Positions 8,772 through 16,841 of a stretch of 64,000 nucleotides of DNA are shown one piece after another. Positions within the stretch are counted from its first letter, which is position 1; each line of letters opens with the position of its first letter. The notes beneath the pieces were generated by a model, which had not been told where the DNA came from, made no database searches, and saw only the letters and a program-made list of their open reading frames with translations. The DNA is from Bacillus_BD sp050389805 (GTDB lineage Bacteria; Bacillota; Bacilli; Bacillales; Cytobacillaceae): positions 2,604,001-2,668,000 of the forward strand of contig NZ_CP130945.1 in the NCBI RefSeq assembly GCF_050389805.1, read 5' to 3'. Made by a program: the position numbers and the translations under genes.

Positions 8772-10118
8772 ATGACAATCAAAACCATGAAAGAGGCAGA
8801 AGATCTTATTTATCAATCTTATTTAAGAGCCATAAACCATATAAACGAAACAAAAGATGCGAAAGTAAAAAAGCCTGAACTAACTAGAGAATTATTTGAC
8901 CATCTAGGCTCACCGGACCAAAATCAAAAGTTTATTTTGGTTACGGGCAGTAAAGGAAAAGGATCGACTTCAAGATTTATTTCCTCCTTACTAAGTCATT
9001 TAGGCTTCAAGGTCGGATTATTTACATCCCCGCATTTAGTTCGTTTTAATGAACGAATTCGAATCGATGGGAAAGCCATTTCTGACGAAGACTTTGTTAG
9101 ATTGAGTAACAGACTCGTTGAACCATTTCAAATGATTGAATCAGAATTGAAATCGAATGAATATCAAGGACCGATTGGACTCGCACTTGCGATTGCGATA
9201 ATGTATTTTAAAGAAAATCAGACTGACATCAATATTATTGAATGTGGTCGAGGTGGGTTGTATGACGACACCAATATTTTACAAAATGAATGGGCTGTGA
9301 TTACGCCGATCATGGAAGAGCATCTCATCAATTTAGGACCAACGATTGATGACGTCATCGACCATAAACTAGACATCATTAAGAATGAAACGAAATTCGT
9401 CTATTTAAGTGAACAGCATGAACATTTACCTAAAGTTTTGGGAAAAATACATGAATGGGGATTGAACCAATTGTCCACATATGGAAAGGATTTTATTGCT
9501 AAAAATATCGCAATCAGTGCTAGAGGCACCATTTTTGATATTGAAACGTCGAATCATACCTACTGTAATCTTAAGCTGCCTCTTTTAGGTAGTTTCCAAG
9601 CGATAAATGTTGCTACGGCTGTGAAGCTTTGTGAAGATATTCTCGGAGAATCGATAGATACATCGATTTTAAAAGAATGTTATGGTCGTATCCAATGGCC
9701 TGGAAGGTGTGAAATTATTGATCAGCACCCAACGGTCATTGTTGATGGGGCAATCAATGAAAAATCTGCAAGATACATCGAAGAGGTAGTGCGAAAAATC
9801 AATTGTAATCATGTTGTTTCCGTTGTAGGGGTCCCCGAAAATAAAGATTATAAAGGAGTAATTCGGGTTGTAAGTGAATTTTCCCAGAAAATCATAGTCA
9901 CCAAACCCGATATTTCGCATTTAGTTTTTCCTGAAGATGGAGGCAAAGTTGCAAAATCATTTTTAACAAATTCGGTCGAAGCACCCATACTAGCGGAAGC
10001 AATACAATTAGCAAAACAAGAGCAGGGAGTGGATACCATTCTCATCATTGGGACGCAGACATTAATTGCCAACGCAAAGCGTTTGTGGAATCAAGATCTA
10101 ATGGATATTGGGAAGTAA
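8772..10118 (+). CDS. FolC/Mur-type ATP-dependent amide ligase
   Basis: This 448-residue protein has the layout of folylpolyglutamate synthase and Mur ligases. It has a P-loop TGSKGKGSTS near residue 60, the TSPHLVRFNERIRIDG segment of FolC near 92-107, a CGRGGLYDDTN loop near 155, HLINLGPTIDDV near 180, and a C-terminal ligase domain with WPGRCEI and VDGAIN. Such enzymes activate a carboxylate as acyl phosphate and join it to an amino acid. The FolC P-loop is usually GTNGKGS; here it is GSKGKGS. RBS AGAAGGTG precedes the ATG. It is followed 16 bp later by an ATP-grasp ligase, the same two catalytic folds that are fused in cyanophycin synthetase. A housekeeping folate role is possible, but the neighbours argue for a dedicated ligase. 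Confidence 0.8.
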   Translation: MTIKTMKEAEDLIYQSYLRAINHINETKDAKVKKPELTRELFDHLGSPDQNQKFILVTGSKGKGSTSRFISSLLSHLGFKVGLFTSPHLVRFNERIRIDGKAISDEDFVRLSNRLVEPFQMIESELKSNEYQGPIGLALAIAIMYFKENQTDINIIECGRGGLYDDTNILQNEWAVITPIMEEHLINLGPTIDDVIDHKLDIIKNETKFVYLSEQHEHLPKVLGKIHEWGLNQLSTYGKDFIAKNIAISARGTIFDIETSNHTYCNLKLPLLGSFQAINVATAVKLCEDILGESIDTSILKECYGRIQWPGRCEIIDQHPTVIVDGAINEKSARYIEEVVRKINCNHVVSVVGVPENKDYKGVIRVVSEFSQKIIVTKPDISHLVFPEDGGKVAKSFLTNSVEAPILAEAIQLAKQEQGVDTILIIGTQTLIANAKRLWNQDLMDIGK

Positions 10119-10134
10119 AGAGAGGAGAGCTTAA

Positions 10135-10914
10135 TTGATTTCATATATAAACCAAGCAGCTACGAATCGGGGCTGGAGCATCGAGAAAATGATTGAATCT
10201 GGTGATTATTTAACGAAATATACGAAAGGAGACCTTTCTTTCTATTCAGATGGAATATCAACCATCCCGGTTAATAGTCAAAATCACAGTATTGCAACGA
10301 ATAAGGTACTGACGTCGGTTATTCTTGAAAAAGAAGGAATTCCATGTATCATGACACGCGAAATTCATCTAAAGGATCCTCGGGAAGTTGGAGAATTGTA
10401 CGATGTGTTTTCTGAAAAAGGGACAAAAAAAGTTGTACTAAAACCAATTGATGGCAACAAAAGCAAAGGATTAACCTCCTTTGAAACATTAGAGGAGTTA
10501 GAAGAATTTGCGAAAACAATACCGAAAGAGAAAAGATACTGCATCTCAAGCTTTTTTCCGCACCTTTGTGAATTGCGTTTTATCCTATTTCGGAAAAAGG
10601 CTGAATTGTATCACTTGAAACCAAATAATATTGATAATCCATTACGACCGATCATCGATAAACAAGTTGATATTTCTGATAGTAAGCTAAATGAGTTGAG
10701 GGAAAAGGCTGAGAAAATCGCACAACATTTGGGATTTGATTATATAGCTGTCGATTTCTTAATCGGGGAAACAGAAGAAAAGGTAATCGAGGTAAATCTG
10801 AATCCGAATTTATATTCATTCATCCGATCGCATCCTGATTCTTTTCAAAGAGTTGTAGAATTATTTGAAAGAATGTTTGATTTTAAAGAAGAATTACTAA
10901 AACTTCATGTATAA
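10135..10914 (+). CDS. ATP-grasp ligase of the RimK / cyanophycin-synthetase type
   Basis: The start is TTG at 10135, with RBS GAGAGGAG about 8 nt upstream. The 259-residue protein begins with the YINQAATNRGW segment typical of the ATP-grasp part of GshAB and cyanophycin synthetase. It continues with NSQNHSIATNKVLTS (entry to the ATP domain), EKEGIPC, VVLKPIDGNKSKG (nucleotide-binding Lys and glycine loop), DYIAVDFLIG and VIEVNLNPNL (metal-binding Glu and Asn). These enzymes form an amide bond through an acyl-phosphate. It is short and lacks any extra substrate domain, so a partner may supply specificity; the adjacent FolC-like ligase is the obvious candidate. YheC/D spore-coat ATP-grasp proteins are more distant alternatives. 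Confidence 0.78.
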   Translation: MISYINQAATNRGWSIEKMIESGDYLTKYTKGDLSFYSDGISTIPVNSQNHSIATNKVLTSVILEKEGIPCIMTREIHLKDPREVGELYDVFSEKGTKKVVLKPIDGNKSKGLTSFETLEELEEFAKTIPKEKRYCISSFFPHLCELRFILFRKKAELYHLKPNNIDNPLRPIIDKQVDISDSKLNELREKAEKIAQHLGFDYIAVDFLIGETEEKVIEVNLNPNLYSFIRSHPDSFQRVVELFERMFDFKEELLKLHV

Positions 10915-10917
10915 TGA

Positions 10918-10958
10918 AATAAGTGCCTAGAATGGATTTGGATGTCTAGGCACTTATT
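10918..10958 (+). terminator. Rho-independent terminator closing the ligase cluster
   Basis: AATAAGTGCCTAGA (10918-10931) pairs perfectly with TCTAGGCACTTATT (10945-10958), a 14-bp stem with a 13-nt loop followed by an AT-rich stretch. Confidence 0.85.
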
Positions 10959-11022
10959 AGATTTTATATTTTCAGAATAATATAAATAAAACGATAACTA
11001 TAAAAATAAGGAGAAAAATACA

Positions 11023-11808
11023 ATGAGAATGAAAGATAAAGTAACGATCATAACAGGTGGTACGGGAGATATCGGTCTTGGTATTGCAGAAAGAATCGGC
11101 AAAGAAGGATCAGCAGTAGTTCTAGCAGATCTTAATCCTACAGCCGGAGAGAAAGCAGTTGAAAGATTACAAGGCGAAGACATTAAAGCCATCTTTGTGC
11201 AAACAGATGTAGCCAATGAGGAGCAGGTCATCCATTTAGTCAAAACAACTGTAGAACAGTTCGGCAAAGTAACCAATTTAGTCAATTGTGCCGGGATGAC
11301 AAGTCGTAAATCCGTTTTAGAATTAAGTCTAGAAGAATGGCATAAAGTGTTTGCTGTAAATTTAGATGGACCATTTTTATTATGCAAATATGCCATTCCA
11401 GAAATCGAGAAGAATGGTGGCGGATCAATCGTAAATATTGGATCATGGCACGCTGAGAAGCATATGACTCGCTCATCTGCTTATGCGGCTTCAAAAGCAG
11501 GCTTACTTGCCTTAACTAGGCAAATGGCTTTAGATTGTGCTCCGTTAAATATAAGAGTCAATTCTATTTGTCCAAGTTCTGTAGATACTCCGATGTTTCA
11601 AAACTTTGTCCAACAAGCTTCAGATCCTGAAGATGCATTAAACCAATATTTACAATTCCAACCATTTGGTCGATTAGGTACAGTTGAAGACATTGCCCAT
11701 GCTTGCTTATTTATGTTATCACATGAAGCCTCCTATGTAAGTGGTCAGAACTTAATGGTCGATGGAGCGGCGATTCAAAAAATCGCCAGACCGCTTAGCT
11801 GGGATTGA
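11023..11808 (+). CDS. SDR family oxidoreductase
   Basis: This is a classical short-chain dehydrogenase of 261 residues. It has the cofactor motif TGGTGDIG at 11-18, NCAG near 88, and the catalytic pair in YAASK (Tyr154, Lys158) preceded by the GSWHAEKH serine loop. VSGQNLMVDGA near the C-terminus is the usual family end. ADLNPTAGE after beta-strand 2 carries an Asp that usually favours NAD over NADP. RBS AAGGAG stands 9 nt from the ATG at 11023; a second ATG lies two codons later. It stands alone between two terminators, so its link to the catabolic regions is only by proximity. The substrate is unknown. Confidence 0.88.
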   Translation: MRMKDKVTIITGGTGDIGLGIAERIGKEGSAVVLADLNPTAGEKAVERLQGEDIKAIFVQTDVANEEQVIHLVKTTVEQFGKVTNLVNCAGMTSRKSVLELSLEEWHKVFAVNLDGPFLLCKYAIPEIEKNGGGSIVNIGSWHAEKHMTRSSAYAASKAGLLALTRQMALDCAPLNIRVNSICPSSVDTPMFQNFVQQASDPEDALNQYLQFQPFGRLGTVEDIAHACLFMLSHEASYVSGQNLMVDGAAIQKIARPLSWD

Positions 11809-11830
11809 TTAAAAGAAAAGATATTATTTT

Positions 11831-11900
11831 TAATCATTAAAAAGGGCACTCTCCGGTATTGGAAAAGTGCCTAGTCATTCGTTTATATTTTTAATGATTA
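11831..11900. terminator. Bidirectional terminator between convergent genes
   Basis: The outer arms TAATCATTAAAA (11831) and TTTTAATGATTA (ending 11900) enclose an inner GGCACT / AGTGCC hairpin that resembles the dispersed repeat family. The right arm runs into the last codons of the minus-strand gene. T-runs exist on both strands. Confidence 0.75.
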
Positions 11901-12835
11901 GAAGGATTAACCGATTGTTGCAATGGTATTTTCTTTTTACGTCGTTGTCTGATAAAGGTTTCTAGCGTTCCTGACCCCATAATTACCCCTGTTACGATCA
12001 AGAGAAAACCGAGCAAGTGGGCAGGTTTAATCGTTTCTTGGAGAAATAATACAGCTCCAACAACAGAGAAAAGGGTGTTCAAGTTAAGAAATATGGAAGC
12101 TGTTGCCGCACCAACTCTACCGATCGCAAAATTATAAATCATTTGTCCAACAGCAGTTGATAAAACCGCTGAAGCAAAAAATGCGATCCAAATGGAAGAA
12201 AAACCTTCTACAAATGTAGATAAACCAGCAGGTTCCATTCCAAAACTAATGATTAAAAGGAAAATAGCTCCGACAAGTAGCATATAAGCCGTTAATAAAA
12301 GGGCCTCCATTGTTTTCGTTGCTTTATTAATGACAATAAACCCAAAGGATTGAATAAAAATAGAAAGAAAGATTTCTATATCACCAATACTTACTCCCTG
12401 AATTTCCCCAGTACCAAATAGAACGGTCAAGCTAACTCCAATACTTCCAAGAATAAAACCAAGCGCTGCGATAAAAGTAGGTATTTTTTTGAAAAAGACC
12501 ATTGATAACAATACAGTTAGTAGGGGGCCCATTCCCAAAATTAAACCAGCATTTGTAGCAGAAGTCTGTGTTAATCCGATGGCTAAGAAGAAGTGATGAG
12601 CAACAATGCTTGTGAGAGACCCACCAACAATATATCCCCATTCTTTACCGCGTGGAAGACGAATCTTGCGGGTCAGCCCAAGAATGAGAAAAACGGTAAA
12701 TGCTGCGAAGAAAAGGCGAAAGGCTGTAGCCGTTACTGGTGGAACGTGGTTCACAATCATTTTTACAAAAGAAACATTAAACCCCCAAAAAACCATATTC
12801 ACAATTAAAAGTAAATAAACCTTTGCTGAGCTCAT
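11891..12835 (-). CDS. DMT superfamily transporter (EamA family)
   Basis: The 314-residue protein shows about ten hydrophobic helices in two five-helix halves, the EamA pattern of metabolite exporters. MVFWGFNVSFVKM near the start and GAATASIFLNLNTLFSVVGAVLF-type text in the second half (given in parts) are typical. The ATG at 12835 is preceded in frame by a TGA, so no longer start is possible; GGAAGG lies about 13 nt upstream, a long spacing. The tail is basic (RQRRKKK). It is divergent from the XdhC gene and ends in a shared terminator with the SDR. The substrate is not readable; EamA members export amino acids, drugs or metabolites. Confidence 0.88.
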   Translation of the reverse strand: MSSAKVYLLLIVNMVFWGFNVSFVKMIVNHVPPVTATAFRLFFAAFTVFLILGLTRKIRLPRGKEWGYIVGGSLTSIVAHHFFLAIGLTQTSATNAGLILGMGPLLTVLLSMVFFKKIPTFIAALGFILGSIGVSLTVLFGTGEIQGVSIGDIEIFLSIFIQSFGFIVINKATKTMEALLLTAYMLLVGAIFLLIISFGMEPAGLSTFVEGFSSIWIAFFASAVLSTAVGQMIYNFAIGRVGAATASIFLNLNTLFSVVGAVLFLQETIKPAHLLGFLLIVTGVIMGSGTLETFIRQRRKKKIPLQQSVNPSNH

Positions 12836-13008
12836 TCACGCCAACCAACCTTCCTTTATGTCATAACTTTCATTTTAGCACCAATTATGATTTATGAAAA
12901 TAAAAGGGACTTAAATAGATTCAGGGAGACCAACACCTCGTGCAATGAATGATATTAACGAAAAAAGACAAAAAAGAAATGAGTTTTAAAAACTTCTTGA
13001 TTATTTAA

Positions 13009-13023
13009 AAAATTCAGAATATA
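13009..13023. promoter_or_regulatory. Candidate operator, AATATTCAGAATATT-like palindrome
   Basis: The sequence aaaattcagaatata matches the 15-bp palindrome at 13 positions. It lies about 60 bp before the XdhC start, with TAATAC (13050) as a possible -10 at a similar offset to the other copies. No good -35 is visible. Confidence 0.45.
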
Positions 13024-13082
13024 ATAAACGTATAATTTTTTGTATTTTTTAATACCTATTTTACATAAAGGAGGGTATACAA

Positions 13083-14135
13083 ATGTCACGCTTAAGTGAA
13101 TTTCGCAGCATCGTTGATTCCATTCATGAAGCATGGGAGCGGAAAAAGAAAGCGGCAATTGTGATGCTTATTGGAGTGAATGGTTCGGCATATAGACTCC
13201 CAGGTACAAAAATGATGATGGCAGAAGACATGGAAATGGTAGGAACCATTAGTGGTGGCTGCTTAGAGGGAGATCTCTTTGCTTATGCAGAAAGAGCTCT
13301 TAAAGAGGGAACTCCTATTTTAAAAAATTATGATTTAGATGAAAATGAAATTTGGGGTTTAGGAATCGGTTGCAAAGGTTCACTTGAAATTTTTATTCTT
13401 CCTATCCAAGAAAACGAATCGTTCTGGGAGTTAACAAAGCGACAAATTCAACGTGAAGAAGAGTTTTGTTTAATAACAGAAATCCCATCAGGTATAAAGG
13501 CGCTAGTATCAAAGGATGGAGATATCATTGGGGATACGGACATATTGCCTTCCGATGTGTATGAAAAAGGATATGCTCGGATTTCTTCCCAAAGTCGTGC
13601 TGAAATCATTGAACACAATGATAAAAGATATGTACTTGATGTGATTCGTCCTTCTCAAAAGCTGGTCGTAGCAGGGGCTGGAAAAGATGCAATACCAGTC
13701 GCAGAATTGGCGGCAAAAGCTGGTTTTCAAGTAACAGTATTAGATCCAAGAAGCGATTTCAATAATAAACGGTATTTTCCGAATGTAGAACATCTTATAT
13801 GTGATCCTGAAGATCTTCAACCAAATGTTATGGGAGATAGATGGTGGGTGATTATGAATCATTTGCAACATCGGGATGAATCAGCCTTACAACTTGCACT
13901 AAATAGTAACCCAAAATATATCGGTGTTTTAGGACCTGTTTCCAGAACAAAGGAAATGCTAGTGAATCTAGGAGCTGATTCTACTAATATAGATACGATC
14001 TATTCACCTGTTGGACTAGATATAGGGGCAGAAACGATGGAAGAGGTAGCGATCAGCATTGTTTCCGAATTATTGACGGTTCGAAATAATCGGACAGGAA
14101 TGCCGTTAAAAGGGAAAGTAAAGATTCATGCTTAA
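13083..14135 (+). CDS. XdhC/CoxI family molybdenum-hydroxylase maturation factor
   Basis: This 350-residue protein matches the XdhC/CoxI layout. An N-terminal XdhC domain contains GSAYRLPGTKM (near 37-47) and TISGGCLEGDL (near 56-66), and a C-terminal Rossmann domain contains LVVAGAGKDAIPVAELAAKAG and VLGPVSRTKEM. The family inserts sulfurated molybdenum cofactor into xanthine-dehydrogenase-type enzymes. That fits the three-subunit hydroxylase encoded just downstream (15428-19223) and the related subunits at 61156-62519. RBS AAAGGAGGG lies before the ATG. It overlaps the next gene, a MocA-like cytidylyltransferase, by 8 bp, so the pair is probably cotranslated. Confidence 0.92.
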   Translation: MSRLSEFRSIVDSIHEAWERKKKAAIVMLIGVNGSAYRLPGTKMMMAEDMEMVGTISGGCLEGDLFAYAERALKEGTPILKNYDLDENEIWGLGIGCKGSLEIFILPIQENESFWELTKRQIQREEEFCLITEIPSGIKALVSKDGDIIGDTDILPSDVYEKGYARISSQSRAEIIEHNDKRYVLDVIRPSQKLVVAGAGKDAIPVAELAAKAGFQVTVLDPRSDFNNKRYFPNVEHLICDPEDLQPNVMGDRWWVIMNHLQHRDESALQLALNSNPKYIGVLGPVSRTKEMLVNLGADSTNIDTIYSPVGLDIGAETMEEVAISIVSELLTVRNNRTGMPLKGKVKIHA

Positions 14136-14748
14136 GATTGGAGCTGTTATCCTGGCTGCTGGAATGTCGAAGCGGATGGGACAACCTAAACTTTTATTAC
14201 CATTGCAGGAAAAACCCCTTTTTCGCTTTCCGCTTGAACTGGCGATAAGAAATAGACTGGCCCCCAATATTTTAATTGGCGGCCAATATACACAAGTATT
14301 TCGTGACGAGACAAAGGATTTGGATGGATTTGACTTGATTGAAAATCCAAGTTTCTCTAGCGGGATGGCTTCATCGTTAAAGTTAGGGATCCGACAAATG
14401 ATAGACCGAACAGATGCCGCATTTATTTTCCTAGGAGATCAGCCCTTTGTCCCAGATTCTGTGATTCAATCCATGATAACAGAATTTGAAAGAGAGAAAT
14501 CAAAAGAGGTTCGAATTATACGTCCAAAATACAAGAATAAATTAGGACATCCGATCCTTATTCATAAAGATCTTTATTCCGCATTCTTAGAGATAGAAGG
14601 GGATCAAGGTGGAAAAGAAATTATTATTAAGTACCAATCATCTGCTAAGATCCTTCCTTTTGACTGTGAAGATTGGGGAATGGATTTAGATACCAAAGAA
14701 GAATATGAGTTAGGTAAGATCATTTATACTAAGGTCATAAATGACTAA
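14128..14748 (+). CDS. MocA-like molybdenum cofactor cytidylyltransferase
   Basis: This 206-residue nucleotidyltransferase has the GT-A opening VILAAGMSKRMGQPKLLLPL with the signature Arg and Lys, then FLGDQPFV (metal-binding Asp) and the GHPILI strand near 150. MocA-type enzymes link CTP to molybdopterin to give the cytosine-dinucleotide cofactor used by xanthine-dehydrogenase-family hydroxylases of the CoxLMS type, while the relative MobA uses GTP. The pairing with XdhC and the CoxLMS-like operon downstream supports the CTP form. The ATG lies inside the XdhC reading frame (8-bp overlap). NTP choice is inferred, not proven. Confidence 0.87.
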   Translation: MLKIGAVILAAGMSKRMGQPKLLLPLQEKPLFRFPLELAIRNRLAPNILIGGQYTQVFRDETKDLDGFDLIENPSFSSGMASSLKLGIRQMIDRTDAAFIFLGDQPFVPDSVIQSMITEFEREKSKEVRIIRPKYKNKLGHPILIHKDLYSAFLEIEGDQGGKEIIIKYQSSAKILPFDCEDWGMDLDTKEEYELGKIIYTKVIND

Positions 14749-14785
14749 GGTTGTTAATTAAAAGGTTTTATAGTAATAGGATTAA

Positions 14786-14800
14786 AATATTCAGAATATT
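14786..14800. promoter_or_regulatory. Perfect AATATTCAGAATATT palindrome
   Basis: AATATTC-A-GAATATT is an exact 15-bp inverted repeat in the gap between MocA and CoxG. It is the best copy of a motif found before several catabolic units. TTAAGA (14809) and TACTAT (14833) with 18 bp between could be a weak promoter next to it. Confidence 0.6.
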
Positions 14801-14846
14801 AATTATATTTAAGACCAATAAATAGGGTGATTTACTATAAATCATG

Positions 14847-14939
14847 GTATACAGGTATTCAATAGAAACTCCCATAATTGAGTGATGATTGAAAGATTTC
14901 CCCAATTATGGGAGTGTCCTTTTTATTGTATACAGGTAT
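14847..14939. promoter_or_regulatory. GTATACAGGTAT direct repeats flanking a hairpin
   Basis: The 12-mer GTATACAGGTAT occurs at 14847-14858 and again at 14928-14939, the second extending to the palindrome GGTATACC. The spacing is 81 bp. GTATAC-centred sites are common for GntR-family regulators, and a GntR/FCD gene lies at 24069; that pairing is inference. Confidence 0.5.
14868..14926 (+). terminator. Terminator or attenuator before the hydroxylase operon
   Basis: ACTCCCATAATTG (14868-14880) pairs perfectly with CAATTATGGGAGT (14903-14915), followed by GTCCTTTTTA. It could end the XdhC-MocA transcript, or attenuate transcription coming from the 14786 palindrome region. Confidence 0.8.
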
Positions 14940-14966
14940 ACCGAAATTACAAAGAGGTGAAATGTA

Positions 14967-15413
14967 GTGAATTTAAGTGGAACGGCTAAATTCAAAGAAA
15001 GTTATGATGTCATTTGGGAAGCGCTCCATTCTGAAGAAATTTTAAAAAATGCGATTCCTGGATGTCAGTCACTTACATTAAATGAAGACGGAGAATATGA
15101 TGTTTACTTAAAGCTTGGGGTAGCAGCAGTAAAAGGTGAATATACAGGAAAAGCAAAATTTGAAGATGTAGAAAAGCCTACGCATTACCGCTTACATGCA
15201 TCTGGAAGTGGGAAACCAGGGTTTGTGGATCTTCAAATGGATTGTAAAATTGAGCCGATAGAAGAAGGTTGTCAAGTTATTTGGGAATGTGAAGCTGAAA
15301 TTGGCGGGATGATTGCAGGAGTTGGTAGCAGGGTGATTGGTGGCGTAGCAAAATTTTTAGCCGGAAACTTCTTTAAAGATGTGCAAAAGCAGCTTAAAGC
15401 AGGAGTGTTATAA
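14967..15413 (+). CDS. CoxG-like SRPBCC protein
   Basis: This 148-residue protein of the CoxG family (SRPBCC fold) starts at GTG 14967 with RBS AAGAGGTGA eight nt upstream. The typical text IPGCQSL, LKLGVAAVKGEY, LHASGSGKPG and the C-terminal GGVAKFLAGNFF is all present. CoxG members are encoded with molybdenum hydroxylases and are thought to recruit the enzyme to the membrane or its acceptor. It heads the operon for the FAD, 2Fe-2S and molybdenum subunits. A clear paralogue lies at 59851 (shared LHASGSG and GGVAKFLAG), next to a second set of hydroxylase subunits. Confidence 0.9.
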   Translation: MNLSGTAKFKESYDVIWEALHSEEILKNAIPGCQSLTLNEDGEYDVYLKLGVAAVKGEYTGKAKFEDVEKPTHYRLHASGSGKPGFVDLQMDCKIEPIEEGCQVIWECEAEIGGMIAGVGSRVIGGVAKFLAGNFFKDVQKQLKAGVL

Positions 15414-15427
15414 GGGAGGGAGATCAA

Positions 15428-16315
15428 ATGAAACCAGCTGTATTTCAATATATAAAGCCAAGGAACTTACAAGAAGCTTTACAATTTTTAGAAGAACATG
15501 GAGATGATGCAAAAATTCTATCAGGTGGTCAAAGTTTAATCCCAACGATGAATATGCGACTTTCCACTCCAAAAATCGTCATTGATATTACAGGAATTAA
15601 AGAATTAAATTACATTAGAAAAGAAAATGATTATATTGCGATAGGGGCATTAACAAAGCATAAGGAGGTTGAAAATTCACACTTAATTTTCGAGTTATGT
15701 CCGGTATTATATGAAGCGGTTCCTTGGATTGGGCATGCACAAATCCGAAATAGAGGGACGGTTGGAGGCAGTATTGCTCACGGTGATCCTTCAGCAGAGT
15801 TACCTTGTGTACTTACTGCATTAAGAGGTGAGATCGTAATTGCAAATGCTGATGGTACTGAAGAAGTAGTGGCACCAGAAGAGTTTTTCTTAACGTATAT
15901 GTTGACATCCCTTCAACCGGATCAAATCGTTAAAGAAATTCGTTTTCCAATTGTATCGAAGGAAAGTGGAACAGCATTTGTTGAAATTGCTAGAAGACAT
16001 GGGGACTTTGGATTAGCTGAAGTTGCTTGTGTGGTCGATTTAAACGATACAGGCGAATTTCAACACGTTCAATTGGCTGTAGGTGGCGTGAATCCAACCC
16101 CAACTGTACTTGAAGAGGTCGAAGAATTTTTAATCGGCCAAGAATTAATAGAAGAAGTCGAGAAACAAATTATGAGTTTAGTAGAAGAGAGTGTTGATCC
16201 TGAATCAGACCTTCATGGAACCGCTGAATATCGTAAAGAATTAGCAGGGACATTGACAGTAAGGGCACTAAGAAAAGCAGTTGAACGTGCGAAAGGGGGA
16301 ATTCTTCATGTCTAA
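15428..16315 (+). CDS. Molybdenum hydroxylase FAD-binding (medium) subunit
   Basis: This 295-residue protein is the FAD-carrying subunit of a three-part xanthine-dehydrogenase/CO-dehydrogenase-type hydroxylase. FAD loops are visible as ILSGGQSLIP near residues 33-42 and the IRNRGTVGGSIAHGDPSAELP region near 103-123, followed by the CO-dehydrogenase flavoprotein C-terminal domain (GVNPTP, then DLHGTAEYR). It passes electrons from the 2Fe-2S subunit to the final acceptor. RBS GGGAGGGAG precedes the ATG. The gene overlaps the 2Fe-2S subunit by 8 bp. A paralogue at 61156 shares the motifs. Confidence 0.94.
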   Translation: MKPAVFQYIKPRNLQEALQFLEEHGDDAKILSGGQSLIPTMNMRLSTPKIVIDITGIKELNYIRKENDYIAIGALTKHKEVENSHLIFELCPVLYEAVPWIGHAQIRNRGTVGGSIAHGDPSAELPCVLTALRGEIVIANADGTEEVVAPEEFFLTYMLTSLQPDQIVKEIRFPIVSKESGTAFVEIARRHGDFGLAEVACVVDLNDTGEFQHVQLAVGGVNPTPTVLEEVEEFLIGQELIEEVEKQIMSLVEESVDPESDLHGTAEYRKELAGTLTVRALRKAVERAKGGILHV

Positions 16316-16814
16316 TAAAGTACTAGTTGAGATGAAAGTAAATGGAAAAAACATTAAAAAGGAAGTAGAGCCTAGGTTTTTATTAACGGATTTTGTCCGA
16401 GATGAATTACGCCTAACTGGTACTCACGTTGGGTGTGAGCATGGTGTATGCGGCGCCTGTACAATCCTCGTTAATCAAGAACCAGTACGAGGCTGCCTAA
16501 TGTTTGCGGTACAGGCAGATGGATGTGACGTGCAAACCGTAGAATCCTTAAATCAACCTGATGGAACCCTAAACCTTCTTCAACAGGCATTTTCTGATAA
16601 TCATGCGTTGCAATGCGGCTTTTGTACACCGGGTTTTTTAATGACCGTCACTCACTTTTTAGAAGAAAATCATAATCCGAATGAAGAGGAAATCCGTGAG
16701 GCAATCTCTGGGAATCTATGCCGTTGCACCGGTTATGAAAATATTATTAAAGCGGTTAAAGACGCTGCAGGAAGGCTGCAAGAACAACAGAAAAAAACTG
16801 TTTCTTCAGTTTGA
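16308..16814 (+). CDS. Molybdenum hydroxylase 2Fe-2S (small) subunit
   Basis: The start is ATG 16308, chosen because AAAGGGGG lies 8-12 nt upstream; an earlier in-frame ATG at 16281 has no RBS. The 168-residue protein has the plant-type 2Fe-2S cluster ligands Cys43, Cys48, Cys51 and Cys63 (GCEHGVCGAC) and the second cluster in the helical domain (CGFC, then CRC). It carries electrons from the molybdenum centre to FAD. Overlap of 8 bp with the FAD gene and about 27 bp to the large subunit indicates tight coexpression. Confidence 0.95.
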   Translation: MSNKVLVEMKVNGKNIKKEVEPRFLLTDFVRDELRLTGTHVGCEHGVCGACTILVNQEPVRGCLMFAVQADGCDVQTVESLNQPDGTLNLLQQAFSDNHALQCGFCTPGFLMTVTHFLEENHNPNEEEIREAISGNLCRCTGYENIIKAVKDAAGRLQEQQKKTVSSV

Positions 16815-16841
16815 ATGTAGGTGGAAAGGGGAGGTTTTTCT

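Noticed and set aside
8772..10118. Ordinary housekeeping folylpolyglutamate synthase
   Set aside because: Not excluded, but the altered P-loop (GSKGKGS) and the ATP-grasp and amidohydrolase-like neighbours make a dedicated ligase more likely.
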